NCBI GenBank assembly: GCA_020434465.1
Contig: JAGRAS010000141.1
Coordinates: forward strand, 1-5,267
Length of the DNA stretch: 5,267 bases
Source: Bdellovibrionales bacterium
GTDB taxonomy: Bacteria; Bdellovibrionota; UBA2361; JAGRAS01
Direction: 5' to 3'
The notes under the pieces were generated by a model. The model did not search any database. It had not been told where the DNA came from and saw only the letters and a program-made list of their open reading frames with translations. Each line of letters begins with the position of its first letter. The first letter of the stretch is position 1. Of this stretch, positions 1 to 5,267 are shown one piece after another. The translations under genes and the position numbers were made by a program.

Positions 1-1230
1 ACTAACAATCTCCTCTAAATGTTCAAAAGGCCTATATTGAGTGCTTATTTCAAGCTCAGCTTCATTATTATCTTCATCCATAAATTCAGGGAATTCTGGA
101 ATTCTTTGCTTTACCCCCTCGATTGCAATCAATAGTTTTTTATTAGTTTTAAATAGGGTTTCTTGATCATAGGAAATTTTATGCAAAATTTTTGTAAGTT
201 CTTTTAGCTCAGCTAGTCCTACTTTAAATAATGTTCTTAAGCCCAAACTCTTATAAATATCTTTTGAGTCAAAGTTTCCCTTACTTAAGATGGCTTCGAG
301 CCCAATATTAAGAATCCCCTTAACTTTTCTTGAAGTCTCAAAAACAAGCTGATTATCAGAAAAATCAATATTCCATGAAACTATTGCTGAATTCATTAAG
401 AGGCTTAGTTCAGCAGCGATGTTATCTTGTTGGTCAACTTCTGCAATGAATTCTGTTAAAGGATTTAAAATTTTTGGATTGTAGATTAGTGGACTAAGAA
501 TAGGAATGTCTTTAATAGGAGTACACAATTCCTTTTTTATTAATACTAAAGCTTTACTCAGGGATAATGGGCTGCAAATTTCATTAGCTAGTTCAACTTC
601 AGGCACTCCTTCTGCCGCCAGACGTTTAATTTTATCTTGAAAACCTTCTTCTTCTAATTGTGAGAGAGTAGTGGTAGTTCTTAATGCAAGTAGTTGATAA
701 AATAAATCTGCACTAGTTTCAAATATTAATGCTAGCAGTCGTGAAAGATAAAATTTTCTTTCTTCTGTGTCTGCGCTAACCTTAATCCAAGAATACCCCT
801 TATCAGGAGTAAAGTATTCAGTATCTGGTGGAGAATCTGTTGGCTCCTCAAAACTTATTGCGTCAACATGTTTTGAAATAAAATAAGCTATTATTTTCAA
901 ATCGATTACAGCTGCAATTTTTTGCAAAATTTCTAAACTGTCTGCTTCATCTGGGAGTGATAACCAAGTCCAGAAATTGTCTTCATTTATTTGATCTTTT
1001 CCCCAAAGATCAAGATCAAGAATTATCTTGCGATGCTCTGGCGAAGCCATTTCAAAAAGATCAATTGAACTTTCAACTCCAGCATCTTTTATAAGCATAT
1101 AAACAGTTTGAGCAGGTAAAGTTCTTACAAGCGATTCAGGTGATTTCGATTTAAGAATCTCATTTTTAAGTGCTTTTATAGAAAAAGAAGCAGCTACAGT
1201 TTTATTGATCTGTTGGGAATCGCTTTGCAT
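1..1230 (-). CDS. DUF6178-family protein, 5' (N-terminal) part only; gene continues past the left edge
   Basis: The first 410 codons are open without a stop from an ATG at 1228-1230 to base 1, so the C-terminus is missing. The translation starts MQSDSQQINK. It reads like members of the uncharacterised DUF6178 family as I recall them: 'LVRTLP' near residues 34-39, then 'ASPEHRKIILDLDLWGKD' at 62-79, a 'YFTPDKGY' segment at 139-146, a 'GFQDKIKRLAAEGVPE' segment at 196-211, and 'QYRPFEHLEE' at 398-407. It is mostly helical and acidic, with no signal peptide or clear membrane segment, so probably cytoplasmic. No catalytic motif was seen and no function is known to me. The ATG lies 9 bases after the infC stop. 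The ribosome site is weak (an A-rich stretch with AAGA), so translational coupling to infC is likely. The family call rests on memory of its pattern and needs a profile search. Confidence 0.8.
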   Translation of the reverse strand, partial: MQSDSQQINKTVAASFSIKALKNEILKSKSPESLVRTLPAQTVYMLIKDAGVESSIDLFEMASPEHRKIILDLDLWGKDQINEDNFWTWLSLPDEADSLEILQKIAAVIDLKIIAYFISKHVDAISFEEPTDSPPDTEYFTPDKGYSWIKVSADTEERKFYLSRLLALIFETSADLFYQLLALRTTTTLSQLEEEGFQDKIKRLAAEGVPEVELANEICSPLSLSKALVLIKKELCTPIKDIPILSPLIYNPKILNPLTEFIAEVDQQDNIAAELSLLMNSAIVSWNIDFSDNQLVFETSRKVKGILNIGLEAILSKGNFDSKDIYKSLGLRTLFKVGLAELKELTKILHKISYDQETLFKTNKKLLIAIEGVKQRIPEFPEFMDEDNNEAELEISTQYRPFEHLEEIVS

Positions 1231-1239
1231 GTTAAGATC

Positions 1240-1803
1240 TTATTTTTTCTTAGGCGCAAATACAATGTAAATCTGGCGACCTCTTGGTGGTGACTGATCA
1301 TCAACTTCTGCAACATCATGTAATGCCTCAGTAACTTCAGCTAGCTTTTCAAGACCAAGATCAAGATACATTGCTTCTCTACCTTTAAATCTCATTGAAA
1401 ATTTTACTTTGTCACCTTCTTCTAGAAATCCTCGAGCCTTCTTTAATTTCGTTTCTAAGTCACCAACATCAGTCCTGTATCTTATGCGTATTTCTTTGAT
1501 AGTTTGTTCTGATCTTTTTTTCTTTGCTTCTGCTTCTTTCTTTTGTTCTCTATACTTAAACTTTCCATAATCCATTAGTTTACAAACTGGAGGTCTTGCA
1601 TTTGGGGCAACCTCAACCAGATCTAAACCTTCGGCTTCTGCTCTATTTAATGCTGCTGAAAGAGAAACGATTTCTTGGTCCCCATCTTCAGTAACTAGGC
1701 GGATTTCTCTAGCGGTTATCCTTCTGTTAATCCTATGTTGTTCTTCAGTTTCAAATCTCTTTCGGGGCCTGTTATCGCCACCGCTTTTAGGAAAGGAACT
1801 CAA
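1240..1803 (-). CDS. infC: Translation initiation factor IF-3
   Basis: IF-3 binds the 30S subunit, keeps it apart from 50S and enforces correct start-codon and initiator-tRNA choice. The 187-residue product is normal full length. The N-terminal domain spans about residues 22-92, with 'HRINRRITAREIRL' at 23-36, 'GLDLVEVAPNARPPVCKLMDYGKFKY' split over 59-84, and the conserved Tyr79-Gly80-Lys81. A Lys/Glu-rich linker helix follows (about 88-101), then the C-terminal domain (102-187) with 'IKEIRIR' at 102-108, 'FLEEGDKVKFSMRFKGRE' at 126-143 and the end 'GRQIYIVFAPKKK'. The start is TTG (1801-1803), supported by a GGAG ribosome site at 1812-1815 with an 8-base gap; an in-frame stop lies about 42 bases upstream. 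IF-3 genes often use unusual start codons. The DUF6178-like gene follows after 9 bases in place of the common rpmI-rplT pair. Nothing appears broken. Confidence 0.97.
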   Translation of the reverse strand: MSSFPKSGGDNRPRKRFETEEQHRINRRITAREIRLVTEDGDQEIVSLSAALNRAEAEGLDLVEVAPNARPPVCKLMDYGKFKYREQKKEAEAKKKRSEQTIKEIRIRYRTDVGDLETKLKKARGFLEEGDKVKFSMRFKGREAMYLDLGLEKLAEVTEALHDVAEVDDQSPPRGRQIYIVFAPKKK

Positions 1804-1811
1804 ATATATTT

Positions 1812-1815
1812 CTCC
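1812..1815 (-). promoter_or_regulatory. Ribosome binding site that fixes the TTG start of infC
   Basis: On the minus strand GGAG sits 8 bases before the TTG at 1801-1803, a good spacing. An in-frame ATA two codons earlier would be only 2 bases from GGAG, too close to compete. No in-frame ATG lies between the upstream stop and this TTG. Confidence 0.75.
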
Positions 1816-1972
1816 AGTAGTTAATACAAATTGCTCGTCTGGCTATTGTTGCCCCAAATATACAAATAAATCAAGTAGATCAGTGTTGGCTAGTCTTAAG
1901 TCTTTTTATCTAGTTTTATAAGATCATTAAATTCGACAAGAAAAAGCCTCTATAGTATTCTCAATAAAGTTC

Positions 1973-1977
1973 AGGAG
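1973..1977 (+). promoter_or_regulatory. Ribosome binding site of murI
   Basis: AGGAG lies 6 bases before the ATG at 1984-1986, a near-ideal Shine-Dalgarno arrangement. It supports this ATG and therefore the roughly 15-residue extension before the conserved core of the protein. Confidence 0.8.
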
Positions 1978-1983
1978 TTATTA

Positions 1984-2844
1984 ATGCAGCCAAAAGTCGA
2001 TAAACTGCAAACATTAAAGGCACTTAAGGATGCGCCAATCGGTATTTTTGATAGTGGCCTTGGGGGTTTAACTGTTCTTCGAGAGTTAAGAAAAGTCTTA
2101 CCAAATGAAAAATACATATACCTAGGTGATACAGCCCGTACACCTTATGGTTCGAAAAGCTCGGCTACAGTTTTAAGATACGCCGCTGAATGTGCAAATT
2201 ATTTACTTGAACAAAGAATTAAACTTTTAGTTGTTGCTTGTAATACCGCATCAGCAATTGCCTTGCGTGTATTGGATGAGGAATGCATTTGCCCTGTGAT
2301 TGGAACAATTGATGGTACGGTATCAAGAGCTCTTAAGTATAGTATTTCTGAAACTATTGGTGTAATTGGCACAACTGCAACAATAAGTAGTGGTGTTTAT
2401 CAAAGAGAAATTGAAAAAAATGCGCCCAAGGCAAATGTGTATTCTGCAGCTTGCCCTTTATTTGTTCCTTTAGTTGAACAAGGAATGTTGTCGGGTGAGA
2501 TAGTTTCTAAAATTGTTGAGCATCATTTAAAAGAACTTAAAGCCAGCGATATTGATACCTTAATTTTAGGCTGCACTCATTATCCCCTTTTGCTTGGCGC
2601 TTTAAATGAATACTTTGGAGCAAATGTAGAGTTAATCGAGTGTTCAAAATCAATAGCTCTGGATGTATTTAAACTTCTAAAGCAAGCTGATGCACTTAAC
2701 CCGTCTGCAATTGGAGATGAGCGATACTTTGTTACTGATGATGTTAGCCGCTTTAATACTTTTGCTAGTTTGTTTTTAGATACTTCGTCAGTAGATGCTG
2801 TGCATGTTGAAGAGCTTCCAAGTGAAGGTCTAAGAAGTATTTAG
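1984..2844 (+). CDS. murI: Glutamate racemase
   Basis: This cytoplasmic, cofactor-independent racemase converts L-glutamate to D-glutamate, which MurD adds to the growing peptidoglycan precursor. The 286-residue length fits the family. Diagnostic motifs appear in order: 'IGIFDSGLGGLTVLREL' at 19-35, 'YLGDTARTPYGSKS' at 46-59, the first catalytic cysteine Cys86 in 'VVACNTASA' at 83-91, 'PVIGTID' at 104-110, 'GVIGTTATI' at 126-134, the second catalytic cysteine Cys197 in 'LILGCTHYPLL' at 193-203 with His199, and 'LIECSKSIALDV' at 217-228. Both catalytic cysteines are present, so the enzyme is predicted active. The Asp-Gly after 'GTI' differs from the Glu-Pro common at this place. About 15 polar residues precede the conserved core, and the ribosome site supports their translation. 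murI is divergent from infC and convergent with the peptidase-like gene, so it is probably transcribed alone. Confidence 0.97.
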   Translation: MQPKVDKLQTLKALKDAPIGIFDSGLGGLTVLRELRKVLPNEKYIYLGDTARTPYGSKSSATVLRYAAECANYLLEQRIKLLVVACNTASAIALRVLDEECICPVIGTIDGTVSRALKYSISETIGVIGTTATISSGVYQREIEKNAPKANVYSAACPLFVPLVEQGMLSGEIVSKIVEHHLKELKASDIDTLILGCTHYPLLLGALNEYFGANVELIECSKSIALDVFKLLKQADALNPSAIGDERYFVTDDVSRFNTFASLFLDTSSVDAVHVEELPSEGLRSI

Positions 2845-2858
2845 TGTAATTCATTCTA

Positions 2859-5204
2859 TTAAGCTGACTTGTCTGTAGCACTAGAATTATCGAAACGATC
2901 TTTTGCCTCAGGTGAATCTTTTTTCTTTAGATAACCTAGTTTTTTTGTAGAGCTATATGCTTGTGCATCTGAGACAGAGTGTTCTAAGGCTTTGGTTTTT
3001 AAATCTGCATTAATATGAGCTTGTCCCCATGTTTCTCCGTTTAAAATCTCAAGTATTCTAAATGCATCATAAGCAGGTGATCTTGTGAAATTTATAATCA
3101 CATCATTGGAACGAGTCGAGCTTGGTCCTGAGGTGAACGAAAAACCGCTTTGTGAACAGATAAAAAAGAAATTTAAGTTGGATCCTTTTTCTGCTTTTTG
3201 CATTCGGTTGGTGCAGACATCTCTAAAACCTCCTTGATGGCAAGGTGTGGCAACAATAAAAGCATCGACATTTAAACCATCTAATTTGGAAATAAATTCA
3301 GCTGGATCCAGCATTCCTCGGCTTCCCAAAATAGTTTTGTTAAGATTACCATGTGCTGGAAGGTATATGAGGAAAGCAATTTTCTTTTCAGCAAATTCTT
3401 TTTTATAGATTTTTATAGTTTCTGCAATATCATTTTCTGGATGTGTAGATACTATAAAAGGCGCGGCAACAACTTTGTTTTTCCCTAAAGAATGTTCCAG
3501 GAGAATTCTTTCTAAAATACGATCAGGTACACAAGCAGTACTAAACCTGTCATAAATATCAGGGCATAAACGAATTAAAACTACAGAATCGTAATCACTA
3601 AGGGAAAGCTCTGAAAATTCCTCGATATTTTCAGGTTTCTTTTCCAGTTCATAGTCTTCAAGCATCTTCTCCAGAAACTCTGGAATTCTAGATGTTCTAT
3701 CTTCTAAGTTCGCATTACTGTTCGTGCCTGCAAAGAATGCCCAGTGGCCATATCCGGCACTTGTTGGCGGGTCATTTAAAAGTATGTTTGTATTGATCGT
3801 AATCAAGCAGTCATGATTCTCAACATCGCGTAAAACAAAAATGGGTCTACTATCTATCGCTGAGGGTTCGGCAATTTCAACCTTGAATCTTCTGAGTTTT
3901 CCTTTGTATTCGTAATCATAAAAAATAGGCGATGCATCACCAAGGTGTTTGTTGGTGGTCAAAAGTACAAAGTGTTGGTCTATTTTAACTACTTGGGCAA
4001 TTGTTCTTAGCCCCGGATCTCTTAAATTATATATTCGTGAATCTCTGGGTACTTCATCTTTAATTTGAAAGAAATCTTTAACTCTACCATGAGTGAGTTG
4101 TGCAAGGCCTGATCCTACTGTGTTGTTTAGATCTTGTGTGTAAAGATCAAGGTGTCGTCCTAGATCGTCTGCACTGATCTTTAAAATTACATCCTCTTCA
4201 AGCTTATTTAAACCTGCAAGTAAAATCAGTTTATGTTCAATACTTGCTAGCTCATATAATGCCAAGAGTGCTTTACAAGCGTAACTTGCCGCTTCAATGC
4301 ATGCTTCTATCCTTTCAGTTTTACCTGAGGTAATTTCAAGGAAATTTTCTAATGAATTGTTGGCAAAATTTTCTAAATGAATTTTAGTTTGTTCTTCGAT
4401 ACTTTCATCTAACTTGCCAGATAACATAATCTGAAGTTTATAAAGTCTCATCCATCTTAAAAGATCAGAAAAATTTTCAACTTTTAAATCTCTGAGAATT
4501 TCTGGAATAGCATTTATTAAGCTTGTTTTCTCGCTAAGTGCATCATTTATAACGTCTGAAAATTTATTATAAATTCGCTCAGACAACCTTGCTAATTCCT
4601 TTTCCATTGACGCAATAAATTGATGGGCTCTTTCCTTGTAGTCTTGAGGTATAGCTTCTACTTTTTGTTCTTCTTCATCTGGTGTTGGAAACTCTTCAGG
4701 GCAAGCGCCAGAGTTAAAACCAGGGTTAAAGCCAGGGGCGGGCGGAAGAGGTTCTAGTTCGTTTTCATCTCCATTGACTCTTCGATTTAAAGCTGCCGCA
4801 AGATTTATACCTCTTAAAGATTCAATTAAATCAAGAGTTGAAGGATCGAGAAAAGATTTAATACGAAAATATTCAAGATCCATTCGTGGATAAAGTCGTT
4901 TCAAAATTTTAGCACTATCTAAGCTTGAAAAATCGAATTTAGGTGAAGGATGCTCTTCGGATTGAAATTCTTCAATCAAATCTTCCAAGATTTTATCTCC
5001 GGAATTAGGGGCTAAGGAATCTAAGTCAGCTTCTAGTATTTGATTTTCTTTATCTTTGAAACTGGATAATTGAGGCATTAATAATTGAGCCTCACTAGAT
5101 TTAATTCTAAAATTTTTTTGGCTGGTAGGCAAAAAACTAATTAAACTCAAAAATAAAAAACTTAAATACTTTCTTGAAAGTCCTAAAGGTTGGGTTTTAA
5201 GCAA
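2859..5204 (-). CDS. Large protein with a C-terminal caspase-like (clan CD) cysteine peptidase domain; start uncertain
   Basis: I do not recognise this gene as a named family. From the TTG at 5202-5204 it is 781 residues. Residues 1-26 look like a signal peptide or anchor (Arg11-Lys12 followed by a hydrophobic core at 13-25). Residues 45-380 are acidic and mainly helical, interrupted by a Pro/Gly/Asn segment at 151-180. Residues 385-500 are beta-rich. Residues about 538-730 alternate strands and helices as in the caspase fold: a strand at 540-546, a strand at 578-587, then 'FLIYLPAHGN' (611-620) with candidate catalytic His618, 'AFIVATPCHQGG' (648-659) with candidate Cys655, and a further strand 'FFFICSQSG' (679-687). 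The 37-residue His-Cys gap suits clan CD, and 'CHQGG' recalls the 'CHSG' of metacaspases, but the acidic residue usually before that Cys is Ala-Thr-Pro here. Peptidase activity is inferred. The TTG lacks a ribosome site; an ATG at 5076-5078 (739 residues) has GAGG upstream. No stop precedes the TTG within the window, so a start beyond the right edge is possible. Confidence 0.85.
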   Translation of the reverse strand: MLKTQPLGLSRKYLSFLFLSLISFLPTSQKNFRIKSSEAQLLMPQLSSFKDKENQILEADLDSLAPNSGDKILEDLIEEFQSEEHPSPKFDFSSLDSAKILKRLYPRMDLEYFRIKSFLDPSTLDLIESLRGINLAAALNRRVNGDENELEPLPPAPGFNPGFNSGACPEEFPTPDEEEQKVEAIPQDYKERAHQFIASMEKELARLSERIYNKFSDVINDALSEKTSLINAIPEILRDLKVENFSDLLRWMRLYKLQIMLSGKLDESIEEQTKIHLENFANNSLENFLEITSGKTERIEACIEAASYACKALLALYELASIEHKLILLAGLNKLEEDVILKISADDLGRHLDLYTQDLNNTVGSGLAQLTHGRVKDFFQIKDEVPRDSRIYNLRDPGLRTIAQVVKIDQHFVLLTTNKHLGDASPIFYDYEYKGKLRRFKVEIAEPSAIDSRPIFVLRDVENHDCLITINTNILLNDPPTSAGYGHWAFFAGTNSNANLEDRTSRIPEFLEKMLEDYELEKKPENIEEFSELSLSDYDSVVLIRLCPDIYDRFSTACVPDRILERILLEHSLGKNKVVAAPFIVSTHPENDIAETIKIYKKEFAEKKIAFLIYLPAHGNLNKTILGSRGMLDPAEFISKLDGLNVDAFIVATPCHQGGFRDVCTNRMQKAEKGSNLNFFFICSQSGFSFTSGPSSTRSNDVIINFTRSPAYDAFRILEILNGETWGQAHINADLKTKALEHSVSDAQAYSSTKKLGYLKKKDSPEAKDRFDNSSATDKSA
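4713..4736 (-). repeat. Two tandem 12-base units coding Pro-Gly-Phe-Asn twice
   Basis: On the plus strand the units are GTTAAAACCAGG and GTTAAAGCCAGG, with one mismatch and no gap. On the minus strand they encode PGFNPGFN, residues 157-164 of the peptidase-like protein (numbered from the TTG). They sit in a Pro-rich, then acidic, probably disordered stretch between two helical regions, so this looks like a flexible linker that grew by a small in-frame duplication. Confidence 0.75.
5104..5132 (-). promoter_or_regulatory. Possible sigma-70-type promoter inside the 5' end of the peptidase-like gene
   Basis: On the minus strand TTGCCT (5127-5132, four of six matches to the -35 consensus) is followed after exactly 17 bases by TAGAAT (5104-5109, five of six to the -10 consensus). 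Transcription would start near 5097, about 20 bases before the ATG at 5076-5078, with GAGG 11 bases before that ATG. If real, it supports a 739-residue cytoplasmic protein without the hydrophobic N-terminus. AT-rich DNA yields such matches by chance. Confidence 0.3.
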
Positions 5205-5212
5205 TCGGGAGG

Positions 5213-5237
5213 TTTCACTCGCAGAGCGCGTGTGAAA
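5213..5237. repeat. Near-perfect 25-base inverted repeat (hairpin) in GC-rich DNA
   Basis: Reading the plus strand: TTTCAC, one unpaired T, CGC, a five-base loop AGAGC, GCG, one unpaired T, GTGAAA. The arms pair over 6 plus 3 base pairs around a single mismatch. No T-run follows on either strand, so it is not a standard rho-independent terminator. It lies just upstream of the TTG of the minus-strand peptidase-like gene, in about 65 bases near 56% GC. It may be part of a structured RNA, a protein binding site, a recombination or mobile-element end, or coincidence. Confidence 0.6.
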
Positions 5238-5267
5238 ATCTGAAGGGCCACCGCTAACAACTTGGTC

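Larger units (their letters stand above)
1804..1983. promoter_or_regulatory. Divergent intergenic region between infC and murI
   Basis: These 180 AT-rich bases must contain the leaders of both genes, and their promoters if transcription starts locally. Near murI, TATAGT at 1951-1956 is a fair -10 box, but the best -35 at normal spacing (TTAAAT, 1927-1932) is poor. TCGACA at 1933-1938 resembles a -35 box but is only 12 bases away. For infC, TATAAA on the minus strand (1915-1920) is a possible -10 without a convincing -35. Two related direct repeats, CTAGTCTTAAG (1890-1900) and CTAGTTTTATAAG (1910-1922), start 20 bases apart. No riboswitch, tRNA or convincing terminator hairpin was recognised. 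That promoters lie here follows from the divergent layout; the exact boxes are weak. Confidence 0.5.

Noticed and set aside
1933..1956. TCGACA plus TATAGT as a standard murI promoter
   Set aside because: The spacer is 12 bases, too short for sigma-70-type recognition; only the -10 box is kept as a possibility.
4087..4092. The 'THG' at residues 371-373 of the large protein as the catalytic histidine of the caspase-like domain
   Set aside because: It is not preceded by a hydrophobic strand and lies over 280 residues before the candidate cysteine, far outside the clan CD spacing; His618 fits much better.
5213..5237. The hairpin as a rho-independent terminator
   Set aside because: No run of T follows the stem on either strand.
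5205..5267. A tRNA gene or an integron attC site at the right edge
   Set aside because: No acceptor, D and T-arm arrangement can be built. The 'CTAACAAC' near the end only loosely recalls an attC core, and no matching inverse core is seen in the window.

Overview
The window is AT-rich bacterial chromosomal DNA (roughly two thirds A+T by eye) with tightly packed genes. It holds four protein-coding genes, two of them housekeeping: translation initiation factor IF-3 (infC) and glutamate racemase (murI). A DUF6178-family protein directly downstream of infC suggests a low-GC member of the old Deltaproteobacteria assemblage (Desulfobacterota, Bdellovibrionota or a related lineage). That placement is an inference from recalled family distribution, not from a phylogenetic marker.

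Layout, left to right. Positions 1-1230 (minus) hold the first 410 codons of the DUF6178-like gene, which runs off the left edge. Only 9 bases separate it from infC (1240-1803, minus), so the two probably form one transcript read leftwards. An intergenic region of 180 bases (1804-1983) divides infC from the divergent murI (1984-2844, plus). murI converges on a long minus-strand gene (2859-5204) with 14 bases between the stop codons. The last ~65 bases at the right edge are clearly more GC-rich and contain a near-perfect 25-base hairpin.

The most interesting gene is the long minus-strand one. Its C-terminal third has the strand and helix order of a caspase-like (clan CD) cysteine peptidase, with a candidate His618/Cys655 dyad in 'AHGN' and 'PCHQGG'. 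Upstream of that lie a long acidic, helical N-terminal region and a beta-rich middle with faint trypsin-like features. Its N-terminus is uncertain. A signal-peptide-like start at a TTG competes with an internal ATG that has its own plausible promoter, and the frame is still open at the right edge.

The neighbours do not form an obvious pathway. infC acts in translation initiation and murI supplies D-glutamate for peptidoglycan. The usual infC partners rpmI and rplT are not next to infC. The peptidase-like gene looks like an independent accessory unit placed beside core genes. No CRISPR array, insertion sequence, tRNA or rRNA was recognised.
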